Origin: Megachile rotundata
Taxonomy: Eukaryota; Arthropoda; Insecta; Hymenoptera; Megachilidae
Assembly: GCF_050947335.1 (NCBI RefSeq)
Contig: NC_134995.1
Span: 11,508,501 to 11,572,500, forward strand
Direction: 5' to 3'
Length of the DNA stretch: 64,000 nt
The number at the start of each line of letters is the position of its first letter. The stretch's first letter is position 1. Positions 51,241 to 62,405 of this stretch are shown here, piece after piece. A program made the position numbers and the translations under genes. A model generated the notes under the pieces. It made no database searches, was not told where the DNA came from, and saw nothing but the letters and a program-made list of their open reading frames with translations.

Positions 51241-51559
51241 GAATAAAAATGTGCCTATCACATATCAAATAACGTTACGTAACGCGTGCACGTGTAATTT
51301 GACGTATAACGAAGAGAAATAAAAGGAGACGAACAGCGGCCTCGTCACTTCGCGTAGTCGTTTCTGAATGAAAATATGCCGGTACCTTGACAGAAAGTGG
51401 GTCGTGCATCGACTGCGGTTCTTCTGTTGTTACCAAACGTGGTCGATAATCGCTTTGGAATCGGGAAACCCTGGACGAAAATGCGATCACGCGAGTGTGT
51501 TGTCGTGAATAAAGAGAAACTGTGCACAACAACAGGGCGACGGACACGAAAACGAACAT
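51160..51559 (-). CDS. Candidate small secreted peptide precursor
   Basis: An ATG at 51559 opens 58 codons (51559-51386). The hydrophobic N-terminus, MFVFVSVALLLCTVSLYS, is a credible signal peptide and is followed by a Ser/Arg/Pro-rich propeptide. The exon ends in phase 0 at AAG|GTACCG. An acceptor near 51208 would add SLLRSGYSLYGAHPS and a stop, making a precursor of about 73 residues. The acceptor has only a modest pyrimidine tract. The second exon overlaps a plus-strand Cys-rich frame, so at most one reading is likely to be right. No known neuropeptide family is recognised. Confidence 0.3.
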
Positions 51560-52762
51560 AAGCGAACACGCGAACTGTTAAATGTACGTTTCTTAGGTTA
51601 TGCTATGTTTTGTGAACGATTTGAAATGGGCCCGTGAACTATACGATACTGCGTGCACGATTGGTCATTGGGCTTTGCCGACAAATCCAATGCACTCACG
51701 TGCGTCGCGATATTATCGATCGATGGATCGAATTCGGTATTGTTTGATAATTATGTATTATAATTATGGGACCGGCGTATCGCTTTTAAGTTTAAAGTCT
51801 CACTGGCTATCGAACGAAACGCTCGATATAAAACGGTGTCGAATAATCGATATACATTGTTTGTCTTGACGGTTACAACGATCGATTTTTCGAATATTCT
51901 TTTAAACGGTATTAATTCTTTTAAACGTTGTGGATAAGACTTATATAAATATGTGATAAAGTGAACTTTATGCATCAAAGATACAACAGTGCAAAATATG
52001 ATATTCGTTAACTTTGATACGTAACTAAAATGCTGTACTATCTGTACGCTTAAAAGTATCGCATTACTTAGGACACGAAGTAGTATGACAGAAATCTCTC
52101 ACTGTTTATTTCTGAAGCTGGAATTTATACATTTCAAAATTTCTAAAGTTTCCAAATTTCTAAACGTTCTCGTGTAACGTCTACCGCACCCATTAATATA
52201 CAGTAAGGAATTAAATTACATAATATCGTATTATCTTAATTTTTCGTAAACAATTCGTCAGTGCTGAGTATTAACCATTTGTTAAGGTAAACACGTTGAG
52301 GTATAATGTACAGCTTATCAAGAAGAATGAATGCGATAAAACAATCGTAAATTACTTTGACGGCCTTATTTGATGTTTTTTAACCACGTGAAAAAACTTG
52401 CGTAGGATATTAAAAGATCTTTTAGAATGTAAAGAACTCACTTTACGTTAAATCGATCTCGTCGCAATATTTGGTGAGCGATGCAGCAACCATTTATCAA
52501 CATTTGAGAACGCATACTTCATTTTGGCGCGGTGTTACGTGACAATATTTTTACATATTACGGTGTTATGGCTATTTCAGAACACACCGTGAGCTCACAC
52601 TGACGTCTATAAATATGACGTTAACGTACCTCACGGACAGCATCGCGGTTTCTTTATTTTCCGCTTAGTTTTCGTAAATGTCTACACTTATATCTAACCG
52701 ATGATGTTTCGCGTCTGTTGAAAGGATTGAGGTGACGACTATCCCTCGATCAGGAGAGCATA
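51560..52762. other. Intergenic stretch and sideroflexin promoter side
   Basis: I see no supported gene. A short quasi-periodic AAATTTCTAAA segment lies near 52130-52165. The last few hundred bases must hold the sideroflexin promoter and 5' UTR, without a clear core motif. Confidence 0.45.
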
Positions 52763-55076
52763 ATGGGGGAAGAAAGATTGGACGTAGACAAGCCACTTTG
52801 GGATCTCAAAACCTTTGTAGGAAGATGGAAATACTTCGCGTGGATGACTGATTTCCGTACATGTATCGTTCCGGAATCCGAACTGCTCGAAGCTAAGAAA
52901 CTAATAGAAGACTATAGGTGAGCACAAAAGCGCGGGAAACTAGTCTATTCAAATTGACCGTCGTATCGCGTGTTATCTATAAGACAAAGACTTATCTAGC
53001 AGTTTAAAAGCAATTATTATAATTTTTTTAATTCTTGCATAACATGCTTAGAGTTTCAAGGGGAATCTTGATGTTAATTAATTTATTACTTTTTCGTCGA
53101 AATGTGAACGTCAGTTAGTATCGAGTATGAGGAGAATTCAAAGAATGATATTGCGTAATAGAAGTTATCGATAGATGGACTTCGCTGTGTTAAATGTCTA
53201 AAGGATATAGCGAAATTTTTATTATATGTTTATAATTGTTTTAACCGTATAACCTCGATTCTTTTAAGAAGTCATATATTTTATTGTTGTTTTTCGGTGT
53301 CCGCAAAAATCAATAGTTCGTTTATACCTCAGAGTTGGGAAGGAGCCAGCTGGTACAACCCGAGAGCAGATCATCTACGCTAAAAAGCTTTACGAGTCGT
53401 CCTTTCACCCCGACACCGGTGAACTGCAAAATGTCTTTGGGAGAATGTCCTTTCAGGTACCGGGTGGAATGGCCATCACTGGTGCCATGCTTCAATTCTA
53501 TAGGTAAATGCTTATTGTTATTCTTGAAAATAACACGTATTAATTAATATACGTTACAGGAACAACATAACCCAACAACAGCGCTGATTCATTTTTTCCT
53601 TCATGTATCCTAGAAGATCCCCTTCCCCTTTTATGCACCAACATGCTACCTGCTACCTCATCATGATCATTTGCCTAAGGACTTTTTTCAAATTACGTTG
53701 TATTTTCTTAATATGTACATGTTTAATATGTTTCTCATTCTGTGGTTGTAATTTATTTGTGATTAATTGCAGAACAACTACCGCTGTGGTCTTTTGGCAA
53801 TGGATGAATCAATCGTTTAACGCGTTAGTCAACTATACTAACAGAAACGCTAACAGCCCTACAACAGAGTTTCAATTAGGTGTGGCTTATGTTAGCGCTA
53901 CGTCCGCTGCAATGTTAACGGCAATAGGATGCAAATCGTTTTGGGCAAAACGAGCAAATCCACTTATGGCGGTAATACGATTTAAGAACTAAGATTCCTT
54001 AATCAAAATTCAGTAGAAATAAAAAATTCTACTTTTAGCGTTATGTACCATTCGCTGCTGTGGCGGCCGCGAACTGTGTAAACATTCCGTTGATGAGACA
54101 AAATGAAATAACGAAAGGAATTGAAATTAGCGATGAAAATGGCAACAGACTCACAAAGTCGAAAGTAGGTTGTATTTTATTTATTATAGAAGAGGATTAA
54201 AAAATAAGTTTTACAATGTTTGATTTATTGGTTTATATATTTGTAAAACGCATGGGATTTGTCCCACCCGCGCACGCAACAGATTTTAACACATCTTATC
54301 TCGGATTAAATGTGTACGATTAATGTTTCAGCTAGCAGCGATCAAAGGCATCAGCCAAGTAGTAATCTCAAGGATTGTTATGTGCGCACCTGGCATGCGT
54401 AAGTAGATATCGATTAAAACTAAATGTGAGATCAAACAAAGTTTATGTCGTAATCATTAGCATATCTAATTAACCACTAAACTGGGTTTTGTATATTCAG
54501 TTATTCTTCCACCCATTATGGAAAGACTGGAAAAATACTCTTGGATGCAGAAGATTAAACCGCTGCATGCGCCTATACAAGTTCTGCTGGTCGGTTGTTT
54601 GTAAGTACTTTTATTATAAATATTACTTGTGTATAAAAAATTACGAGATAAACGCAAACTTTTTAAAAAAATATTATCTTATTTCAGTCTGTCGTTTATG
54701 GTTCCTACGGCTTGTTCCTTATTCCCACAAAACTGGTAAGCACGACTTAATTTGTGTGCATCTTGCGCATATTTCATTCACTGGTGTAACTAAGAAATAG
54801 GGGTCTTTCCTCCTCCAAATGTCCGAATATCATGCACGGAATGGGTCGATAACTCTGTTAGCAATTCTAAAGACCCTGACCTACCTCGCATAATCCTAGT
54901 TACACCAATGATATCGGGTTAATAAATATTTCATTCAAATTTACATACACATGTATTGTAGCTCCATTAAGTCATCCACTTTGGAACGCTGGGAACCCGA
55001 AAATTATGAGCTTCTAAAGAAGAATTGTAAAAACGGAGAGATACCAACGCATTTATACTTTAACAAAGGTTTATAA
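52763..55076 (+). CDS. Sfxn2: Sideroflexin (SFXN2-like mitochondrial transporter)
   Basis: Eight exons (52763-52917, 53333-53503, 53773-53971, 54039-54164, 54332-54398, 54501-54600, 54688-54735, 54962-55076) join in phase to 326 residues, the usual sideroflexin length. Diagnostic blocks are present in order: DKPLWD near the N-terminus, IIYAKKLYESSFHPDTGE, GRMSFQVPGGM, FWQWMNQSFNALVNYTNRNA, FAAVAAANCVNIPLMRQ, VVISRIVMCAPGM, PPIMERLEKYSWMQK and the terminal YFNKGL. Sideroflexins are inner-membrane carriers; SFXN1/3 carry serine into mitochondria and SFXN2 is linked to iron and heme handling. LLVGCFLSFMVPTACSLFPQNC resembles SFXN2 more than SFXN1/3, so the paralog call is moderate. The start ATG gives a short pre-domain leader, normal for the family. 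Confidence 0.93.
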
Positions 55077-55769
55077 TGTACAAGAATCGCTAGTCCCGAT
55101 AAAAACTTTTGCAGGATTGCATTCTCAGTCACCCTCTAAACAGAGTTATAGTAAGCTGATTAATTATGGAATTGAACAAAGTTTCGCGTACAGTTCGAAG
55201 TTGGGGAATTTGTAGTTTTCTGCTGGTTCAGAGGATAACAAACGTTTCGGAAAGAACCTAGACATATTATCCAGTAAATATGACAATATCGCATTTCAGA
55301 TCATTTTTATTTACATGGCAATATATTTAATTCGTAAGTCTCGTCGTTTGTGCTAAGTTATAAGAATTGAATATTCATGGTGCATTTTTATAATCAATAA
55401 CAATTGTCTCTTGCGAGTACGTGATACCGTCATAAATGTTGACAATATTATACTATTAGTAAATGTAATTATGTCACATGAGACGTTCGCACAGCAATAA
55501 TTTGTCTCTACTTAATAAATTAGGCGTACATATCTATTAAGCTGCAATATCATGATCTTGCACATCATTGTTAAATCGCTCGACACGCGTAGTAAATTGT
55601 TAAATGATTGTCGATACACTATTATTTCTACCTTCTTAAGCCATCAAACGGAGCGAACGATGCTGTCATGTATATTTTAGTAATAATAAAATAACTGCTA
55701 AAAATAAAACCCGAGTGATTCACTTCGTCTTAGGATAGATTTCGCTAATCTTATTATAAATACAAAAAA
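55077..55769. other. Convergent 3' UTR region of sideroflexin and CDC26
   Basis: The spacer between two facing stop codons is AT-rich. An AATAAA at 55685-55690 may end the sideroflexin mRNA. I see no additional gene. Confidence 0.5.
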
Positions 55770-55988
55770 CTATATATTGGGTAGAAAATGAGAAGCTTGA
55801 TTCTGTTGCGGCATGTAACCGATGCGTTCTTGAATTTCACTTTGCGGCATTTTACCACCCCATGAGGGAGGATTGAACGTTGGTTGCTTTTCAGACTCTT
55901 TCTTGGCTTCAAGAGCTTTCCTCATCGTTTCATACTCTTGCAGATCATCTAGTCGCAAGTCAATTCTTGTTGGGCTACGCCGTATCAT
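55770..55988 (-). CDS. CDC26: Anaphase-promoting complex subunit CDC26 (APC12)
   Basis: A single-exon frame of 72 residues matches CDC26. The N-terminus MIRRSPTRIDLRLDDLQEYE is the conserved segment that in CDC26 inserts into the TPR superhelix of APC6/CDC16 and stabilises it. Conserved charged residues follow, and the tail has the IGY motif (QERIGYMPQ). Family members are about 60-85 residues, so this one is full length. It acts in the nucleus and cytosol in the APC/C ubiquitin ligase, which drives mitotic exit. It is convergent with sideroflexin-2 and divergent from ING3. No intron is evident. Confidence 0.9.
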   Translation of the reverse strand: MIRRSPTRIDLRLDDLQEYETMRKALEAKKESEKQPTFNPPSWGGKMPQSEIQERIGYMPQQNQASHFLPNI

Positions 55989-56467
55989 TTTATCGGGAAA
56001 AGTTTACGACACCTTTCTTTTACAATAAAAAAGCCACGCTCCACGCCGATTGGTATGCGAAGAATGTCGATAATGAAGGCCAAATGAATAAACCGCTACT
56101 TTCTTTAATCCGTAACCCTACACAATCATGTACAACGTGATTAAACAAAAACTGTGTGTCACGATAATAATTCTACAAATTATATCGTATATGTTTCGAT
56201 TTATATTTTTGAACAATTTACTTTTTTATAATAATTTATTACTACTCGTATAATATTGGAAGATATTAAATTGAATTAATTTAAATACTGCTCAGATATA
56301 TGAATATTATGAACAAGTTGAGAATTCGAATCGCTAAAGAAAGCTGAGTACTCAAGTTAAATATTCAGATTCAAATTTGAGTACTCGAATTATAATATTT
56401 ATATTTGATTCTTGAGCTGGAATTCGAGTTATGAACTTGTCTATTCGGACACTAAGAGTTCTATTTC

Positions 56468-56674
56468 CTATCTTTTTTTGTCAAATAGTTCCTTTGGAAC
56501 AACTAGATTCATGTAGGCACCCCTGAACATTAGGTTAAGATGGCGGATTCCAAGCAATAGATATCTGACCAGTAATAATTCCGAAATAAAAAGCGTCACT
56601 ACGAATGCACGGATTACTGGGCCACTTATTTTCGCGAAAATGACATTTTTCTTACGATATTTCGTACAGATCAT
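56468..56674 (-). CDS. Candidate 68-residue single-pass membrane protein
   Basis: The ATG at 56674 opens a 68-codon frame with a basic N-terminus (MICTKYRKKNV), one hydrophobic stretch (IRAFVVTLFISELLLVRYLLLG, about residues 21-42) and a basic C-terminus ending in FDKKR. This would suit a small inner-membrane or ER protein. It starts 191 bp upstream of the ING3 start on the opposite strand, so the two could share a promoter. No family is recognised, and a chance frame in AT-rich DNA cannot be excluded. Confidence 0.28.
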   Translation of the reverse strand: MICTKYRKKNVIFAKISGPVIRAFVVTLFISELLLVRYLLLGIRHLNLMFRGAYMNLVVPKELFDKKR

Positions 56675-56865
56675 TTATAGATTCGCATCATTTAGAGAAG
56701 TAGCGTGAAAATGTGGGTACAACAAGGGATTTGGCCGCCGTAAACACGCTTCCGATCGAGTGCTACGATTTTCGTTAATTCTGCCACGGCGGCAAGCACT
56801 CCCCTTTAGTAAATTGTAAATAATTGTAAATTAAGTACCAGGCAACGAAACGCCAGCACGAAAGG
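56675..56865. promoter_or_regulatory. Candidate bidirectional promoter region of ING3
   Basis: This 190-bp spacer precedes ING3 and is locally GC-richer around 56740-56800. It contains TTTGGCCGCCG and GCCACGGCGGC segments, typical of housekeeping promoters. There is no TATA box at a fitting distance. Confidence 0.4.
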
Positions 56866-58869
56866 ATGCTTTACTTGGAAGATTATGTCGAAAGTACGTA
56901 AAAACGAGGCATGGTCTGCTTACCCAGCTTCTCAAGAAAGTTACTAACCTTCCCGAATATACTCTCTCATAAAAACATCCGAAACTTTTCAGAAAATGAA
57001 TGCCTTAGTAGATGTTACGTTATAATACATAATACTTTAAATGCCGCTTCGTATTTTTCTATGATATTAAGTACTGTATAATATGAACAATTAGTTGTCA
57101 CACGGTTCAATGTAAATTTTAGGTTAGTTACATGTTTTCTGAACGGTCAATAGCTTTTTTACTTTTATAAATATATTTTGAAGCTCAATTCTAACTTGTA
57201 ATGTTTATCATGACCAATGTATGAGTGTTATAATAGTTCTGCTAATCTGATAGACATTACCTGTTATTAAATAATTGCTCCTTCTCACTAATTTTGTTGG
57301 GTTATGTTGACCATGTTCTTCTACGGTTTCAGTGATTGAGCATCTACCACAAGAATTAAGAGACCGATTCACAGAAATGAGAGAAATGGACTTAGGTGTA
57401 CAGAGTACGTGCAACCTTGTGCAATATAAAACCTGGAATATACACGTGCAAATATGTTTCTCATTGTTTTCTGGACCATTGCTAATAAAATGCTCCAATC
57501 GTTGCAGATTCAATGGACAGTTTAGAAAAGAAAGTAAAAACATTTTTTTCAAATGCAAAGAAAATGAAACCTAGTGAAAAAGAGGCAGAGTATGAAGCCA
57601 TTAGAAGGGAGTATTACAAAACCTTGGAGGATGCAGATGAAAAGGTGCACTTAGCCAATCAGATGTACGACTTAGTAGATAGATATTTGAGGAGATTAGA
57701 TCAGGAATTGCACAAATTTAAAATGGAACTAGAAGCAGATAATAAAGGTATCACAGAAATATTGGAAAAGAGGTCATTAGAATTAGATCAACCACCAACG
57801 AATAGTAGTCAAAAAGAGAATCGGTATAGCTTTACATCATCCAGTAGGTCACGAGACAATCACAGTCATTGTAAGTATATTATTCTATTCCATATTTATT
57901 ATGAATTGTATATTATCCAATCTCAGAAATATTTTGTAATTACATGTCCTTTTTTCATAGCTCGGGCAGAAAAGAGAAGAGATTCAAATGCATCCTCCAC
58001 TTCGATAGAAAAACGCTTAGCTATAGAAAAAATTTCTCCAAGTCTTCCTGAATCGCGACCAGCTTCCGCAAATTCAGGACCAATTATTGCCGCTACTAGC
58101 GTGCCATCTACTCCTACTGCAATCGCGAATTCTGTCGGCTCTGTTAGCTATAATCTCGGTCATATAGGAGCTGGTGGAAATGCCATAGCAGCTGCAGCTT
58201 CGCAAGCGATCGCTGCTACGCAACAGATGCAGCAAGGCAGACGTACTGCTAGCTTAAAAGCTAGTTATGAGGCCATCAATACCGGTGGTGTACACGCAGC
58301 TGAATTTAGCAGAGAACTAGCTGGAGCTGCTCAAACCGCTATTGCAGCTATACAGGAAACAACAAAGAAGCATAAAAAGTATGCCTCTTTTATCGACAGA
58401 TTATTGAAAATTCATCTTTTTCCATCGAATAAATGATCATTGTGCATTTTAGAAAAGTAACAACTGCTGTTCCGAGTTCAAGCGTAGTTGCTGCTTCCGT
58501 ACAGCAACCAGTATCACCTCCAGTTATAACTACGAATACACAAGTAGTAGATTCGGATAATCCAGATTGGACATACGATCCAAACGAACCAAGATATTGT
58601 ATATGTAATCAAGTATCTTATGGAGATATGGTTGCCTGTGACAATTCAGATGTAAGCCGCACTTTTATCCCTCGTTGCGTTTCCTTATGTGTGAAACACA
58701 AGCATTTCATGTTATCAAATAATACGTTTGGTATAATTTTTTGTTCCTGCAGTGTCCTTTTGAATGGTTTCACTATCCATGTGTGGGTATCACTGCACCG
58801 CCAAAAGGCAAGTGGTACTGTCCTCAATGTACATCTTCTATGAAGAGACGTGGAGGTCGGAAAAACTGA
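56866..58869 (+). CDS. ING3: Inhibitor of growth protein 3 (ING3), PHD-finger subunit of NuA4/TIP60
   Basis: Six exons (56866-56893, 57333-57404, 57508-57870, 57961-58378, 58453-58651, 58753-58869) give 398 residues. Exon 1 is only 28 nt and encodes MLYLEDYVE; its last base completes the next Met codon. The ING helical domain follows (LPQELRDRFTEMREMDL, DADEKVHLANQMYDLVDRYL, LDQELHKFKMELEADN), then a Ser/Ala-rich linker with GRRTASLKASYEA. The C-terminal PHD finger (about residues 343-390) has all C4HC3 ligands: CIC, VACDNSDC, EWFHYPC and WYCPQC. ING3 reads H3K4me3 for the TIP60/NuA4 acetyltransferase. The tail ends in basic MKRRGGRKN, as in vertebrate ING3. Confidence 0.95.
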
Positions 58870-60222
58870 TTGTACCATAATCAGTGCAAATACAAGAAGA
58901 AAAAATTGATACTACCTCTTAGGCACTGTCCGTCAAGTACCAACTTAGTTAGGAAGCTATTAATTCTGATTTTATATGACTTTTTAAATACGTTTAAAGT
59001 TTAAGTCATGATCTTATCTGGTCTTGGTCTTGTCTCACGAAATACGAATTTCTGTTTCTAAAGCAGAAGAGAAAGCAGTTTTTTTTACTGCGTTTTTTGT
59101 AGGCATAGCGAGAGGATCAGATGGTGCAAAAAGTGTGCTTCAAACAATTTCTGTTACGAGAAATATAAATATTGCAAATATTTTTTGTACCTTCTTGCAC
59201 CATTCTTATACCGCGACCACGTTAGATAGTTTCTACAAATTTACAATCAATTGCAATCGTACCTCTGGACACGATACAACTCATTGACTGATACCAGAGG
59301 CGATACTCACGGTGAATTTTCGAAATTTATGTTTTTAGTTCACACGACATCAGACAACTTTTCGAGCAATCTTCGTGTATTTACGTACTTGTATTAGTTC
59401 AGATGTGCTTAGTGTCTCGCTGAATTGACGACTGTGCGAGCAATAACATTTTAAGTGTTTCACGCTTTCGGGAAAGAAACAAAAAAAAAAGAGAGAAAAA
59501 GTCGATATAAACAGATTGCGAGAATACTACTTTCGAACCGAAGAAATGTAGCAACTTGATGTATAAATAAAGCGAATGATGCAGATTTATTATTCGTTAT
59601 TATGATTTATAAAATTGTAGCTAAGCTAACAATTTTTTCCTTATTTACATTCAATTTTTGTCCTTAAATGTATTTCCCAAAATTGCCACCATTTTTGAAA
59701 TCAAATAATTTCTCGGTATTTTCTAATACTAGTAGACAGACTCTTTATGTATGTTTTAGTAGTATCTTATACAACACAAAAGGACGAAAGGGGAAAACCA
59801 AAATAATTATCTGATTCATAACGCAAGTACCGAGAATTTATGATTATTGACCTTCTTCATTTTAGAGCGCGTCTGACCTTCCATTTCGTTCCACTCTAAG
59901 CATTTTTTGCTGTAAAAATGCAACAATATTGTGACATCATTCCACTCATAAATGAAGACATAATTGTTATCGGAAGTAGTTTACAATAAACTGTCCGACC
60001 GATATATTTTACACCATTTTATTGTCATGACAAGAATTGCTGCTCTTCCATCTGTGAAAGGCCGTCAGCATTATTTTCGTTCCGAAAGGATGTACGAGTT
60101 AATATGTTTGTTTAAAGGTCACTCTTGCTTATGCTTGTTTTATATAAATTGACGAAGATCTGCTGGCAGAGTCCTGTTGCTCTTTGACTTTGTATCACTT
60201 TGTTTAAGTTTGCTATTCAATC
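58870..60222. other. ING3 3' UTR and serine protease homolog upstream region
   Basis: The first 700 bases are likely ING3 3' UTR, with an AATAAA at 59566-59571. The rest is AT-rich and probably contains the promoter of the serine protease homolog. Open frames at 59024-59287 and 59964-60152 have no splice or family support. Confidence 0.5.
59566..59571 (+). terminator. Possible ING3 polyadenylation signal
   Basis: AATAAA lies about 700 bases after the ING3 stop codon, within AT-rich sequence. Confidence 0.4.
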
Positions 60223-61717
60223 ATGTTTGAGAGAAGTTTGTTCCTCTTGTTCATTGCTGGCGTCCTACGGTATTGTGTTGTGGCGCAAGATCCGATTGTC
60301 TTTGATAGTTCTTCATCCGCTATGACATCAAGTACACAAAGTAAGTGTGCTTTACGGTCCAAATTTCTACAATGTTTAAAGTTATTTAATCTGACTGATT
60401 ATTTCGCATAAAATATTACTTAACAAGTATTTTACTTTAAGATGGTATGTCCTGTTGTTGTGTTCCAACGGGTAGTTGTCCACCTTCTAGTGGTGGCATT
60501 GATATTCGAATAGTTACTCCGGTACGTATAAAATTTATAAACGATAAAACATAATTTAGAACATTATGTCATTCTGATCGAATTTTTTAAAAAAATATTC
60601 AAGACTTCCAATTGCAATGCTGGGCAAGTATACTGCTGTTCACGTACTTCTGGAAACTTAATTGACGGAAATTGCGGTATTAGAAAAATTCCTGTAACCG
60701 CGCGTCGTGATGGACAAGCTAGCTTTGGTGCATATCCTTGGCAAGCTGTACTTTTAACGAGCGGCAACGTTTATGCTGGTTCTGGTGTACTCATTACTCC
60801 AAATCATGTGCTCACTGTTGCACACAAAGTGGCTTCTTATGTGTAAGTAAACTGCATCTAATTTATTCAAGTAAACTTAGTAACTTATATATATTATTCT
60901 ACAGAAATGGTGGTCTTAAAGTAAGATTAGGAGAGTGGGATGCAACATCTACAAGTGAACCTAATCCCTACCAAGAATATTCAGTTCAAAGAATATCCAT
61001 ACACCCTAATTATGACTCTGTTAATTTAAGAAATGATGTAGCAATAATAACTTTAAGTGGTACTGTACCTATCTCAAGTAGTCCTAACATTAATACTGCC
61101 TGTCTTCCTGTGGCAATACCTGCCAAAAATACAAGGTATACATACAAAGTTATAGCAAAAGTTATTGAACATTTCTTACTTCAAAGTAAAAGCTAAATTT
61201 ATTTCATTACCTATTTGTGCCTTCAAGATGTTGGGTGTCAGGATGGGGTAAAAATGCCTTTGGTGCAAATGGAAGATACCAGAGTATAATGAAAGAGGTG
61301 GATGTACCCATTGTTGATCAATCAACTTGTGAAACTTCTCTTAAAAGCACCAGTCTTGGACAAAATTTTATTCTCGATCAAAATAGTTTCTTATGTGCTG
61401 GAGGAGAAACTGGAAAAGATGCATGCACAGTAAGTAAATTCTTGATATCTTTATAATACTGATATGTTCACATGAAATTTAAGAATCAATATGTTTGTTT
61501 TAAAACATATTTTTTATATTTGTATCATCAAATGAGTCATTTTTTTTAGGGTGATGGTGGTTCTCCATTAGTATGTAAATCTGGCAATGATCAGTGGCAA
61601 GTTGTTGGACTGGTAGCATGGGGTATTGGTTGTGCAACCAGTAATGTTCCTGGTGTCTACGTAAATGTCTATAATTATGTTCCATGGATAACACAACAGA
61701 TCACTGCAAAGAAATAA
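60223..61717 (+). CDS. CLIP-type serine protease homolog (inactive)
   Basis: Six exons (60223-60340, 60442-60521, 60604-60842, 60905-61135, 61228-61429, 61550-61717) encode 345 residues. A signal peptide (MFERSLFLLFIAGVL...VVA|QD) is followed by a short Ser-rich linker and a Cys-rich CLIP-like region (CCCVPTGSC to CNAGQVYCC, about residues 44-78). The S1 fold follows: FGAYPWQAVLL, TVAHKV, RNDVAII, CWVSGWGK and VAWGIGCA. His140 and Asp190 of the triad remain, but the catalytic Ser is Gly293 (GDGGSPLVC), so no proteolysis is expected. The usual AHC cysteine is Lys. Insect homologs with the same GDGGSP motif act as haemolymph cofactors of prophenoloxidase activation. The paralog is not assigned. 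Confidence 0.93.
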
Positions 61718-62405
61718 TTATGTAAATAATATAAAGCACAATTAATAGCTGTAATTACTTTATCTAAAATATTATATAATATTTTCATACCTTTTTTAAA
61801 TGTTTAAATAATTGTAAAAAGTTTCTTATTGTTATAAATACTTTTTGTAGCTCATGTAACAATTACCAAATATATTGTTGTTTATTTTCTATGAACATAT
61901 CTTCATTCTTGTTCTAATTTTCTGTTTTTTTTTTTCCTTTTAATAAAAACGGTATCATATCATTTTTACAAACATAATATATTATTATTTATCTGATTCA
62001 AATAATGCGCAAAAGTTGATTCACTTTTAAAATAATTTGAAGTATAAGGGTAGTGTTTGAAATTTGACGTGAATATTGCATTTTTCATGTAAAATAAGCT
62101 TGATGTATATTTGTAAATACACTTGTTAATTCTTAAATCGTGGTTATTTCATTACTTTAATAATTAATAATAAAGAGCAAAGACTTTAGTGACTGAATTT
62201 TACTTAAAACATGAATAATTAGTATACGATCTTCAACAATGTTCATTCATGTAAACCAATGATCGCATTCTGTCGTAATACATGAGTGGTGAGTAGCAAA
62301 AGAGAGTTTATGGAAGTTTATGGTGTTGACGTTTACGAGAAGGAAAGTGCTGATTGTTTACAATTTTCCAAGATTTGTAAAATCTTTACAAATACGTGAT
62401 TGGCA
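61718..62405. other. Spacer between the serine protease homolog and cereblon
   Basis: AT-rich 3' UTR followed by the cereblon promoter and 5' UTR. The segment 62280-62405 is relatively less AT-rich and precedes the cereblon ATG. I see no further gene. Confidence 0.5.
61942..61947 (+). terminator. Possible polyadenylation signal of the serine protease homolog
   Basis: AATAAA lies about 225 bases after the stop codon at 61715-61717, downstream of a poly-T run. Confidence 0.45.

Larger units (their letters stand above)
47010..51385. other. PWWP2 promoter flank and intergenic stretch
   Basis: The first 350 bases are GC-rich and form the probable promoter of the PWWP2-type gene. Beyond that the sequence is AT-rich with a degenerate 9-10-bp repeat (47665-47750), a 21-bp repeat (48440-48545) and two candidate exons (48740-48803 and 51058-51240). 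I see no recognisable gene family. Confidence 0.45.
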
